Shown piece after piece: positions 8,785 through 15,792 of a stretch of 64,000 bases of DNA. Each line of letters begins with the position of its first letter. Positions within the stretch are counted from its first letter, which is position 1. The stretch is from an uncultured Bacteroidales bacterium (lineage in GTDB: Bacteria > Bacteroidota > Bacteroidia > Bacteroidales > UBA932). The position numbers and the translations under genes are program-made. Under the pieces are notes generated by a model. The model did no database searches. It saw nothing but the letters and a program-made list of their open reading frames with translations, and was not told the origin of the DNA. The DNA is taken from NCBI GenBank assembly GCA_900320545.1, contig ONSU01000009.1, positions 1 through 64,000 on the forward strand, read 5' to 3'.

Positions 8785-9603
8785 ATGATACCACAAGACG
8801 CAAGGGGAATTTTTTTAATTGTTCCTATCGTATTCCTGTTCCTATTATGTGTTTTGTCCTGTGGTCAAAGACCGTCTACAGAGACAAGTTTTGAGAAACA
8901 GCTACGGGAGGAAAGAGAAGTGCGTGAACATCTACAACAAGAATATGCTGATTCCACTGTTCGCCTTTCTTTCTGTGGTATTAAACTCGCCGAGCCATTT
9001 AAGAGCACTCTTAATGAAGCGAGGAAGGCGGGCACCATAAAGAGACTGAAATATGATGCCGGTGGAGAGTCGGCTACATGCCAGGGCGAAATCTATATTG
9101 CCGCATGGGACAAAGTTTTACCGATAGACGTTAAGGTCACATCGTACCAAGATACTATTACAAGTTTCTTGTTAATGTACAATACTTATGATGGCTACAA
9201 AGCTATCTGGAGGCTTTTTTCGGATAAATACAATACGGATGCATCTAGCACTGAGGATAAGGCGGATCCTTGGCTTGACAACTCGGCTCGGAGCGGATCA
9301 TTTTCATTAATTTGGTCTTTCAAAAATCAGACGATTCGAATGACTGAGTTTTATAGAGAAGAGAGAGAATGGTATGTGAAGAATCCCGATATGCAGTATG
9401 CTGAGAACCGATATGATATAAAGTATACAAAGTACTTTCAAGCCTTGACAATCATTTATAGTGATCTGAAACATTGTGCTAAGGTTGAGGCTATTGAGGC
9501 ACAAGAGGCTAAAGAGAAAGCGGCTATTGAAGCAGATGCCAAGGCTCAGAAGGAGAAACAAGATAGAGAGAAACAAAAAAGAGAATCCTCTCAAGACTTT
9601 TAA
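8785..9603 (+). CDS. Predicted lipoprotein of unknown function
   Basis: A 272-residue protein with a hydrophobic signal (about 9-25) and a lipobox LSCG giving a lipidated cysteine at residue 26. The body has no domain I recognise. The C terminus (about 230-272) is a highly charged KAE/EKQ-rich helix, probably a coiled coil. It lies 18 bp after the DUF262 gene, so it may share the transcript. The lower GC content and different codon use compared with the core genome fit horizontally acquired DNA. Confidence 0.65.
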   Translation: MIPQDARGIFLIVPIVFLFLLCVLSCGQRPSTETSFEKQLREEREVREHLQQEYADSTVRLSFCGIKLAEPFKSTLNEARKAGTIKRLKYDAGGESATCQGEIYIAAWDKVLPIDVKVTSYQDTITSFLLMYNTYDGYKAIWRLFSDKYNTDASSTEDKADPWLDNSARSGSFSLIWSFKNQTIRMTEFYREEREWYVKNPDMQYAENRYDIKYTKYFQALTIIYSDLKHCAKVEAIEAQEAKEKAAIEADAKAQKEKQDREKQKRESSQDF

Positions 9604-9617
9604 TTGCTGAATAATAT

Positions 9618-10400
9618 ATGAATAAGCTTTTATTCACACTCCTTTCCCTTGCCGCGATAATATCCTCATGCCCGCTCTTCGCTCAGGAGATTCAATTTAC
9701 GACGGTCAAAGATTTAGTCGAGACACAGGAAAAAGGATGGTTCCGAGTAGAGGGTAAATACGTAAAAACGTATGATAAATCTAAATTACTCTTTTCCATT
9801 GAAGATGAAGATTATATCATCCCCGTTCAACTGGTGAAAAAGGATCTCGGAGCGGAGAACCGCTTCGAGGCTTTGAACCTGCAGAAAGGCGATATGCTTT
9901 TGGTGGAGGGGAGGCTCGCCAGACTTGAAGTCGACTGGGAGTATTATAAAGGACTTGCAGATGCAGTTATCCTTGAAAAGATAGAAATGGTAGAAGAGGT
10001 AGAAAAGGTAGAAGAGGTAGAAAAGGTAGAAGAGGTAGAAGAGGTAGAAGAGGTAGAAGAGGTAGAAGAGGTAGAAGAGGTAGATGTACTTACTTACCCT
10101 GAAACGATGCCTTTCTTCAACAGCGGAGACACCATGGAGTTCTCTATGTGGGTTAACTCACAATTGAATTATCCGAAAGTTGCCAAAGAGAATGGAATAC
10201 AAGGACGAGTTACCCTTTCTTTCACGGTGGCGAAAGATGGTAGCGTAACCGATGTTAAAGTGCTTAAAGGAGTGGATCCGTCCCTCGATAAAGAGGCTGT
10301 CCGCGTGGTTTCCCAATCTCCCAAGTGGACGCCGGCTACATTAAACGGCCAACCTGTAGCCGTCACATATACATTCCCTGTCATATTCGGACTGAAATAA
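9618..10400 (+). CDS. TonB C-terminal domain protein with OB-like N-terminal domain and VEE repeats
   Basis: A 260-residue secreted protein with a signal peptide ending near FAQ (residues 1-23). Residues 24-120 resemble a small OB-fold, with GWFRVEGKYVKTYDKSKLLF and a second strand block DMLLVEGRLARLE. A strongly acidic repeat of VEE/VEK triplets (125-155) leads to a TonB_C domain (about 180-260) with QGRVTLSFTVAKDGSVTDVKV. TonB_C domains usually contact outer-membrane receptors, but this protein has no inner-membrane anchor beyond the signal, so it may act as a periplasmic partner. Its gene starts 14 bp after the lipoprotein gene. Confidence 0.75.
   Translation: MNKLLFTLLSLAAIISSCPLFAQEIQFTTVKDLVETQEKGWFRVEGKYVKTYDKSKLLFSIEDEDYIIPVQLVKKDLGAENRFEALNLQKGDMLLVEGRLARLEVDWEYYKGLADAVILEKIEMVEEVEKVEEVEKVEEVEEVEEVEEVEEVEEVDVLTYPETMPFFNSGDTMEFSMWVNSQLNYPKVAKENGIQGRVTLSFTVAKDGSVTDVKVLKGVDPSLDKEAVRVVSQSPKWTPATLNGQPVAVTYTFPVIFGLK
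9990..10079 (+). repeat. Ten-copy 9-bp tandem repeat within the TonB-domain gene
   Basis: Ten consecutive units of GTAGAAGAG or GTAGAAAAG encode VEE or VEK. The later six units are identical, which suggests recent expansion by slippage. Because the unit is 9 bp, changes in copy number keep the reading frame and alter only linker length. Confidence 0.9.
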
Positions 10401-10404
10401 AGAA

Positions 10405-10803
10405 ATGCCCACCCACCCCTCCCTCCGCCACACCCACGCCCCCGGCTTCTGGTTCGGCCTGATAGATTTCTGCACGGCCGGGTTGTTTTTCCTGCTGTAT
10501 ATGCCGTTGAGCGGGCTGCAGGATGAGCTGGACTTTATCGTGGGGAGGAGGACGCAGCGGTATTGGGTGGCGTATCTGCTGGGGATTCCGACGGCGTTTA
10601 TCTATCCGCTCGTGTGGATGGCGAGGATTGCGGAGGAGTTGAAGGCGAAGGCGGTCGAGATGGGGGTCGAGGGGCCTTATACTTCGTGGTGGCATATGTT
10701 CGGATGGAATACGTTCGGGGTGCTGCTGTTCGGGCCGGCTGTCGCGACGAAACGTTTTTTCGATACGCTGGGGAAGATAGAGTGTAAGATGAAAAATAAT
10801 TGA
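10405..10803 (+). CDS. Small membrane protein, DUF4234-like
   Basis: A 132-residue protein with two or three membrane spans (about 14-34, 52-73 and 94-112). The pattern HTHAPGFWFGLIDFCTAGLFF, the GLQDELDFIVG loop and the late WHMFGWNTFGVLL resemble DUF4234 proteins, whose function is unknown. It starts 5 bp after the TonB-domain gene, so it probably belongs to the same operon, but its GC content is much higher and closer to the core genome. Confidence 0.6.
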   Translation: MPTHPSLRHTHAPGFWFGLIDFCTAGLFFLLYMPLSGLQDELDFIVGRRTQRYWVAYLLGIPTAFIYPLVWMARIAEELKAKAVEMGVEGPYTSWWHMFGWNTFGVLLFGPAVATKRFFDTLGKIECKMKNN

Positions 10804-10820
10804 TTAACAAACCCTTCATT

Positions 10821-11237
10821 ATGAATTACCGTAATACCGCCTATGACCATCACGCTTCCCGGAAGGGCCGGGGGAGAGGGGGATGGTGGATATTCCTGCT
10901 GGTGCTGATCGGCCTTGTCGCCGGGGCTGCGGCTACGTGTCCCGACAAGGAGAAGCATGTCGCGGTCCTTTCCGACAAGATGGGATATGCCCTGATGGGA
11001 GAATCCGGTTCGAATGCCTCCGGCCTTGAGGCTCTGGGCGGCCTCCTTGGAAAAGGCATTGCCAACCTTGCCCTGAACAGCCTGTTGGTCGTCGAGGATT
11101 ATTTCGTGGTAAGCATCGGAAAACTCGATGACCTGGACGGCAATTCCCAAGTCGTTTCGATCGGCATCTTCGGCCACGTCCTGACCGCCTCCCGCGAACA
11201 GATGCGGAAGCGGGTGAGAGAGAATCTGGAATTATAA
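10821..11237 (+). CDS. Single-span membrane protein, DUF4359-like
   Basis: A 138-residue protein with a basic N terminus (RKGRGRGG), one membrane span (about 22-40) and a small extracytoplasmic domain starting ATCPDKEKH. DUF4359 proteins share the motif CP...H after the membrane anchor. A TTG start at 10800 is possible, but ATG 10821 places the start after the previous stop and gives a conventional topology. Function unknown. Confidence 0.6.
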   Translation: MNYRNTAYDHHASRKGRGRGGWWIFLLVLIGLVAGAAATCPDKEKHVAVLSDKMGYALMGESGSNASGLEALGGLLGKGIANLALNSLLVVEDYFVVSIGKLDDLDGNSQVVSIGIFGHVLTASREQMRKRVRENLEL

Positions 11238-11262
11238 TATGACATCCCGAACAATATACATA

Positions 11263-11293
11263 TTGTATAACACGAATAATGTTATTAACTTTG
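11263..11293 (+). promoter_or_regulatory. Promoter upstream of the fimbrillin-like unit
   Basis: TTG at 11263-11265, 20 bp, then TAACTTTG at 11286-11293: a good Bacteroidota -33/-7 pair. The intergenic region (11238-11369) is AT-rich and starts a new transcription unit. Confidence 0.6.
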
Positions 11294-11369
11294 GCAAAGA
11301 TAAGTATTTATTTACTAGTATTGAACGACATTTAATCGTGTCTACTTTTAGACGTTATTCACGCAACTA

Positions 11370-11501
11370 ATGGAAGATTTACGCAAAATTACTTATGAAC
11401 CACCCGTGATGAGGGTCACTGAGGTCAGGTTGGAAGGCATTGTCTGTAATCATACCGGGGAGGTCCCTGATATGGAGCACGGCTGGGATCTGGATTTTTA
11501 A
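11370..11501 (+). CDS. Small peptide upstream of fimbrillin-like lipoprotein
   Basis: A 43-residue reading frame starting MEDLRKITYEPPVMRVTEVR and ending MEHGWDLDF. Short proteins of the form Y-x-P-P-x-x-x-V, then a hydrophobic turn with GIVC or GLLC, then an acidic tail with tryptophan, are frequently found just before fimbrillin-like or cell-surface lipoprotein genes in Bacteroidales. It ends 19 bp before the lipoprotein start and follows a good promoter. Function unknown. Confidence 0.6.
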   Translation: MEDLRKITYEPPVMRVTEVRLEGIVCNHTGEVPDMEHGWDLDF

Positions 11502-11520
11502 CCCATTAATTGTCTGCAAG

Positions 11521-12573
11521 ATGAAACGCATCATAACGAGTATTATAATTACGGCCTGCGCGGCTGCGCTGATAAGCGCCTGCCAGAAGACGCCGGTCGA
11601 AAAGAAGGCAGGCGTCCCGATGACGATCCAGGCGTCCGTCGTCGCTCCGACGGGCACAAAGACGCTTTATGAATACGACACGGAAAGCAAGACGCTGGAA
11701 GGATTCTGGAATTCGGAGGAAGCCATTACGGTGGTTTCTTTCGGACGGGACGGCATCACGGCCGTAGATGAGTTCGTTTCTTACGGGGAGGAAGGCCGCA
11801 AAATTGCGGAATTCAGCGGAACCTGGACCGGGAACGAGGGTGACAGGGTCATCTGCCTGTATCCGTCAGTGGACTCGTACGCGGGTAATTCGATCTTCGA
11901 TGGCGTGAGGCACGGCTCTCCGACCATTTACATGAGAAACCTTTCGACTGCTTCGGGTGCCCTGCAGCACGATGATCCGTCTTCTGTCTCCGACGTCGAC
12001 CTGATGATTGGTGAGGTGGAGTTAGGGGATGGCGACGAGATCTATGTGCATATGGGGCATATGTTCGCCGTGTTCCGCATTGAGGTGACCCTCAGGAACT
12101 TCCCGTACGAAGCGCCTCCCGGTTCTCCTTTCGACCAGGCGCGGATCAATTCCATACGCATCAAGTGCGTGGATCCCGACTCGGACGAAGAGGAAGAGTG
12201 GGGGGTGAACGGTGACCCGGTCTTCGTCCGGTTCTCCGGCCTTGATGTGACCACCGAAAGCTATACCGGGACTCCCTTCACAATCGAGAGAGGACCGCAG
12301 GACTATTATCTGCTAGATTCCGGCAATAATAGCGATCTCACGTTGATGGATGAAGATGTTGTCGAAAAGACTTTCTTCGTGCCAGTCCGCTTCGACAGGG
12401 ACCTCGAGGCAGGGTACGAACTATGCTTCCAATTCGGCGGCAACTATTACGACGACGAGGAGGAACGCCGAAATTCGGTCACCGTGTTCCCGGGCTGCGA
12501 CATGCGGAAGACGATCACGAGCAAGCTCTCGCTTGAAAATGGTAAAATCTACGGCTTCACAGTAACCATATAG
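11521..12573 (+). CDS. Fimbrillin-like (BF2867/FimA-type) lipoprotein
   Basis: A 350-residue protein with signal MKRIITSIIITACAAALISA and lipobox ISAC. The following KTPVEKK, then MTIQASVVAPTGTKTLYEYD and GFWNSEEAITVVSF, is the usual start of fimbrillin-family N-terminal domains in Bacteroidales, where TKT and W-x-x-E-D/E mark the first beta sheet. The end, ENGKIYGFTVTI, is typical of a terminal strand. These proteins form or decorate fimbria-like surface fibres. An upstream in-frame ATG at 11440 is unlikely because it would add about 27 residues before the signal peptide. Confidence 0.75.
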   Translation: MKRIITSIIITACAAALISACQKTPVEKKAGVPMTIQASVVAPTGTKTLYEYDTESKTLEGFWNSEEAITVVSFGRDGITAVDEFVSYGEEGRKIAEFSGTWTGNEGDRVICLYPSVDSYAGNSIFDGVRHGSPTIYMRNLSTASGALQHDDPSSVSDVDLMIGEVELGDGDEIYVHMGHMFAVFRIEVTLRNFPYEAPPGSPFDQARINSIRIKCVDPDSDEEEEWGVNGDPVFVRFSGLDVTTESYTGTPFTIERGPQDYYLLDSGNNSDLTLMDEDVVEKTFFVPVRFDRDLEAGYELCFQFGGNYYDDEEERRNSVTVFPGCDMRKTITSKLSLENGKIYGFTVTI

Positions 12574-12806
12574 GCTTATATCCTGTCTGAAGTCCTTTTG
12601 GATTACATTTGCGGCTAACTCAACGCTGCGATATAAACTCTTTTTATATCACAACAATCCCGGCCATATTTTTAGTGGACACTAATGAAGCGGATACTTG
12701 AATGAACCTGCTTACCCCGGAAATACGGATACCACAGGAACATCCGCCCTCGTGGATGGCTATTTCCCCGGGAAAAGAAAAAAGAAGGATAAGAAATAAG
12801 TTCCCT

Positions 12807-13487
12807 ATGTCCCAACAACACTACCCCTGCGAGATTTGTAAATACCTGATTGTTCTCGGTATTTTTGTCTCATCTTTGACTTCTTTTGCCGCCACATCTT
12901 CATTCCCGGATAATACCCCCCACGGAGATGGAGGCATTTATATGGACGGAAGGATGGAGGACGGAACCCGTTATATTATATCTTATTCCAGGCAGTGGTG
13001 GATTTACGAATTAGGCATTTGCAAATTCATTTACGAGGACGGGACGGCGGATTATTTCATTTCTGCCGAATCCGAAATGTTTATACCGGAAAACGGGCAG
13101 ATGGTGTTCATTTATATGGATGCCGATGGCAAAAGGCAGGCTATTGTGCTGCAGCAATGGTTCGCCGATGAGGAAACGACGACGAAAAGAGCTATGTTAA
13201 TTAAACCGGTCTTTCATTTATTCGGCGGTGTGGGTTTGTCATTGGCTCCATCCAGTATGACGAAGACGCAGGAGCATTATTCTGCTCTGTACGCTATTTC
13301 GGAAGATGAGATCAACCTCTTGACCAAGGTCGGGATTAAGGAGGTTCGAATCTCCGAGCGTTCCACCTACAATAGTTTGAAAGGTGCGTATCTTTCAAAG
13401 ATGTCATCTTGGATATATGAGACTAAACTAAAGGTTGACAGCAGGGGCTCGAAAAGTGTTAATCTGATTTTGGAAGATATCGAATGA
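12807..13487 (+). CDS. Hypothetical secreted protein with a chimeric 5' end
   Basis: A 226-residue protein from ATG 12807; an upstream in-frame start at 12702 is possible. Residues 1-11 (MSQQHYPCEIC) are almost identical to the start of the separate small gene at 13925. They are followed by a hydrophobic stretch YLIVLGIFVSSLTSFAATSS that looks like the remains of a signal peptide. The rest is beta-rich with no domain I recognise. Likely scenario: an upstream duplication of the small gene's 5' end was fused to a secreted protein gene. The true start may therefore be an artefact of the fusion. Confidence 0.5.
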   Translation: MSQQHYPCEICKYLIVLGIFVSSLTSFAATSSFPDNTPHGDGGIYMDGRMEDGTRYIISYSRQWWIYELGICKFIYEDGTADYFISAESEMFIPENGQMVFIYMDADGKRQAIVLQQWFADEETTTKRAMLIKPVFHLFGGVGLSLAPSSMTKTQEHYSALYAISEDEINLLTKVGIKEVRISERSTYNSLKGAYLSKMSSWIYETKLKVDSRGSKSVNLILEDIE

Positions 13488-13504
13488 TAATGAATTGTTT
13501 TGCC

Positions 13505-13912
13505 ATGAAAAATCTGATTCCTTTCCTCTCGGCCGTCCTGTTTCTCGGTCTGATGGCGGTATCGTGCCGCACGACGTCGATGATTAGTCTGCAACCCGAG
13601 CTTGAGCAGCAGTGGGTAGGGCGGTCTTGTGCCGATGTGATTGACGCTATGGGGCAGCCGGAGCGTGAAGTGGCGGATCTCCAGGACGGGAAGATTCTGG
13701 TCTATGAGGCTGGAGCGACACGTTTCTATATGAACGGCGATTCTTTCTGCTATGCCGTCCGTACCAATAAGCAGCGGAAGGAAACCAAGCTCGATATGCC
13801 TAAGAGCTGGGCTCTGGGAGGTGCTATCGCCGGAGGAGTCCTCGCTACCAGTTCACTTGTTCAGTTGATCCTGATGATAGTCCAGTCAGGAGTTCGTAAT
13901 AGCAGTAAATAA
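13505..13912 (+). CDS. Small lipoprotein with SmpA-like fold and C-terminal membrane span
   Basis: A 135-residue protein with signal MKNLIPFLSAVLFLGLMAVSC, a lipobox AVSC, then a domain with WVGRSCADVIDAMGQPERE, which recalls BamE/SmpA-type lipoproteins (G-x-x-x-x-D-V-x-x-x-x-G-x-P). A glycine-rich hydrophobic segment near the end (WALGGAIAGGVLATSSLVQLILMIV) may be a membrane span. The start at 13505 is preferred over 13484 because the signal peptide begins there. The similarity to BamE is weak and is an inference. Confidence 0.55.
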   Translation: MKNLIPFLSAVLFLGLMAVSCRTTSMISLQPELEQQWVGRSCADVIDAMGQPEREVADLQDGKILVYEAGATRFYMNGDSFCYAVRTNKQRKETKLDMPKSWALGGAIAGGVLATSSLVQLILMIVQSGVRNSSK

Positions 13913-13924
13913 TGTATTCGCCAT

Positions 13925-14116
13925 ATGTCCCAACAACACTACCCCTGCGAGACCTGTAAATTCCGGGCTCACTACGACAAGAATCCCAAGTCGTTCCTCG
14001 GCCGCTTCTGGCGGTGGCACATCAATTTCTGCCCCGGCTGGAAGAACTACTTCACCCATCAGCCGGAGGAGAAGAAGGCCGAACTGAGGGAGAAGTACGG
14101 CTTCACGAAGTATTGA
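13925..14116 (+). CDS. Small cysteine-containing protein
   Basis: A 63-residue protein starting MSQQHYPCETCKFRAHYD and ending EKYGFTKY. The C-x-x-C at 8-11 plus a later cysteine and histidines (HINFCPGW) could bind zinc. It contains many aromatic and basic residues (RFWRWHINF). Its first 28 bases are repeated at 12807. I do not recognise a named family. It starts 12 bp after the preceding lipoprotein gene. Confidence 0.55.
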   Translation: MSQQHYPCETCKFRAHYDKNPKSFLGRFWRWHINFCPGWKNYFTHQPEEKKAELREKYGFTKY

Positions 14117-14175
14117 CGGCTTCTTGAGCCGTCAGAAGTGACGGAAACTATCAGTAATAAATCACTCTACTTCCC

Positions 14176-14205
14176 TTGACTTTACGAAGAATTTCGTTAT
14201 CTTTG
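14176..14205 (+). promoter_or_regulatory. Promoter for the two-microORF unit
   Basis: TTG (14176-14178), 19 bp, TATCTTTG (14198-14205): a near-perfect Bacteroidota promoter. It predicts a transcript starting at about 14212, at the edge of the first inverted-repeat arm. Confidence 0.7.
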
Positions 14206-14248
14206 CAACAGATTATTTGAATCAGCAAGTGGAGATAAGCGCCCACCA

Positions 14249-14374
14249 ATGCTGGAACCCAAACAGAGCACCGATTCTTTATTGACTCCGGTGCTCTGTA
14301 TTTTTAAAAACGGGCAGCGGTACTGTTACAAGCCGCCCAAATGCTCACAATCGCTTTTATGTAATCAACTATGA
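14249..14374 (+). CDS. Candidate microprotein 1 (41 aa)
   Basis: Reading frame starting MLEPKQSTDSLLTPVL and ending SQSLLCNQL. It contains four cysteines and the motif NGQRYCYKPPKC. It overlaps the start of the next small frame by ATGA. It shares a NG-x-x-x-Y-x-KP pattern with the second frame. Against coding: an intrinsic terminator lies inside it. It could instead be part of a regulatory leader RNA. Confidence 0.35.
   Translation: MLEPKQSTDSLLTPVLCIFKNGQRYCYKPPKCSQSLLCNQL
14263..14306 (+). terminator. Strong hairpin with T-run inside the microORF unit (attenuator-like)
   Basis: ACAGAGCACCG (14263-14273) pairs perfectly with CGGTGCTCTGT (14289-14299), followed by ATTTTT. This is a classical intrinsic terminator about 90 bases downstream of the predicted transcription start, consistent with a short leader RNA or an attenuator. 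Confidence 0.75.
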
Positions 14375-14523
14375 TTCAAATAATCTATTCTCAAACCAGC
14401 ATTGTGGAGCGCCTTTGCATAGTATGCGAGGATGAGTTCCAGCGAACCGTATTGGTCAGAGGTCATTTTAGGGTGATCAATGGCAAAAAGGTTTATGTGA
14501 AGCCACATTACCGTAAAAAGTAA
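14371..14523 (+). CDS. Candidate microprotein 2 (50 aa, C-x-x-C, basic tail)
   Basis: Reading frame starting MIQIIYSQTSIVERLC and ending NGKKVYVKPHYRKK. It has a C-x-x-C (LCIVCEDEF) and a strongly basic C terminus. It lies between an upstream promoter and a downstream terminator (14568-14600), which supports real transcription. No known family recognised. Confidence 0.45.
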   Translation: MIQIIYSQTSIVERLCIVCEDEFQRTVLVRGHFRVINGKKVYVKPHYRKK

Positions 14524-14567
14524 TCAGAGTCACATTAGAGCTTAGTTTTCAATCCAAACTGTCCGTT

Positions 14568-14600
14568 CTGCAGTCATCCTGTCGGATGGCTGCAGTTTTT
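14568..14600 (+). terminator. Intrinsic terminator after the microORF unit
   Basis: CTGCAGTCATCC (14568-14579) and GGATGGCTGCAG (14584-14595) form a stem with one mismatch and a 4-base loop, followed by TTTTT. Confidence 0.75.
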
Positions 14601-14731
14601 CCACCAGGAGAAGATCCCGGACCTGGTTATAGGGAAGCCTACAAGAAGAGGACATTCACGCGAAAGCAATTACTATACAATAAAATATTGTTATTCCCTT
14701 TTCTAAAGTGGATCAGTAATGGCTGTCCCGG

Positions 14732-14862
14732 CTGATTGACGCAGGGGGCGGGGTTTGAAAACCGTGGCCGCCCGTGGCCTCGTGAACGGGAGGGGCCCGC
14801 ACGGCATCATCAGCAACGCTGATATGCCTGTGGGAGGGATGGAGGAGCGCGGAGTTAATCAG
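14732..14862 (-). repeat. Foldback element copy 2, inverted relative to copy 1
   Basis: Read on the minus strand, this matches the element at 397-534: CTGATTAACTCCG, then CTCCTCCATCCCTCCCACAG, the same central hairpin, GGGCCCCTCCCGT, a variable stretch, then TTTTCAAACCC-GCCCCCTGCG and TCAATCAG. The inner part of one terminal repeat is missing, and the loop next to the other is longer. Together the two copies bracket about 14.2 kb. Confidence 0.8.
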
Positions 14863-14880
14863 ACGGAACCGGACGTAGGT

Positions 14881-14966
14881 TCCGGGCGAAACCCCGTACA
14901 AACGCCCGGAGTCTATGGCTGAGAATAAAGGATCCGGGCGAAACCCCGTACAAACGCCCGGAGTCT
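14881..14966 (-). repeat. Two tandem small palindromes, 52-bp period
   Basis: The 34-bp unit TCCGGGCG...CGCCCGGAGTCT occurs identically at 14881-14914 and 14933-14966. Each copy forms a hairpin (CCGGGCG/CGCCCGG) around AAACCCCGTACAAA. Related copies in the opposite orientation lie at 23223-23312 with the same 52-bp period. Confidence 0.8.
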
Positions 14967-15031
14967 TTTCCGACAGACCCGCGATCCGGCAAATGATTGC
15001 TGACTATACTTTACGAATGATGAATTTTGTT

Positions 15032-15039
15032 TATATTTG
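15032..15039 (+). promoter_or_regulatory. -7 promoter element for the FISUMP-like gene
   Basis: TATATTTG at 15032-15039, 23 bp before the ATG. No clear TTG at the -33 position. Its presence rules out translation from the earlier in-frame TTG at 15027. Confidence 0.45.
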
Positions 15040-15062
15040 CGGATGACATATCAGTATTCCCT

Positions 15063-15737
15063 ATGAAACGCATTCTCCTTCTTTCCGCAGCCCTGCTGGT
15101 TCTTCTGCTCCCCGTCGGGAGTTGCAAGAAACATCCATATTCCCCTGGGACCGACACCCCCGGCGGCTCCGATACACCCTTAAGGCCCGGCGACGGCGTG
15201 ACGCCAGTCCCCGATGCCGTCGACCTCGGGATGATCGTCAACGGGAAGAATGTCAAGTGGGCGTCCTTCAATCTCGGCGCCTCCTCTCCGGAGCAGTTCG
15301 GGCTGTTTCTGGCCTGGGGAGCCCTTGAGGAAGTCGAGCCCGGCTATAAGATGCCTCTCGGGGCCTCGGTAACCCTGCCGGCAGATTATGATGCCGCAAT
15401 CGTTAAACTGGGCGGCAAATGGCGTATGCCGCTCAAGGAGGAACTGGAAGCCCTGTATACGCAGTGCAATTATGAATGGGACATGATAGGTACCGTCAAG
15501 GGGATTCGGTTCTCCAGCAAGAAGAACAGCAATTCCATCTTCCTTCCCGCCGGCGGCTATATGAACAGCGTCAATCATTACAATATCAATGAGTCTGGTA
15601 ACTACTGGTCATCCAATATCAATCCGGAAGACTATCCTCATCCTTTCTACACCTGGTTCAGCATTCAGTACGGCCACAACGTCGTCAGCGGCAACTTCTC
15701 CGACCGCCATTCGATCCGTGCCGTCCAGACAGACTAG
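15063..15737 (+). CDS. FISUMP/DUF1566-like lipoprotein
   Basis: A 224-residue lipoprotein (signal MKRILLLSAALLVLLLPVG, lipobox VGSC). The body has the pattern of FISUMP-type domains: VDLGMIVNGKNVKWASFNLGA at the start, WRMPLKEELEAL in the middle, GGYMNSVNHYNINESGNYWSSN, and SIRAVQTD at the end. This C-type-lectin-like fold is common in Bacteroidetes and Fibrobacteres surface proteins, usually with unknown ligand. The chosen start gives a clean signal peptide and lies after the -7 box. Confidence 0.75.
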   Translation: MKRILLLSAALLVLLLPVGSCKKHPYSPGTDTPGGSDTPLRPGDGVTPVPDAVDLGMIVNGKNVKWASFNLGASSPEQFGLFLAWGALEEVEPGYKMPLGASVTLPADYDAAIVKLGGKWRMPLKEELEALYTQCNYEWDMIGTVKGIRFSSKKNSNSIFLPAGGYMNSVNHYNINESGNYWSSNINPEDYPHPFYTWFSIQYGHNVVSGNFSDRHSIRAVQTD

Positions 15738-15792
15738 GCAGTGTTCCGTGAGCGCCGCCCGCTTCCGTTGTTAATCAAAAAAAAGGGGCCGC

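Larger units (their letters stand above)
14210..14412 (+). repeat. Crossing inverted repeats over two microORF starts
   Basis: Arm A (14210-14224) is the perfect 15-bp inverse of 14372-14386. Arm B (14239-14255) is inverse to 14396-14412 with 14 of 17 matches. The order A, B, A', B' means the two helices cross, so an RNA could form a pseudoknot or switch between them. A' begins one base after the A of the second ORF's ATG, and B contains the first ORF's ATG. Confidence 0.6.
14601..15031. other. Gene-free right border of the island
   Basis: No convincing gene in about 430 bases. The region holds foldback copy 2 (14732-14862) and a pair of 52-bp-spaced small palindromes (14881-14966). It ends at the promoter of the following lipoprotein gene. 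Confidence 0.65.

Noticed and set aside
14881-14966. CRISPR-like pair of repeats
   Set aside because: Only two copies, palindromic, with a short spacer of 18 bp; no cas genes nearby.
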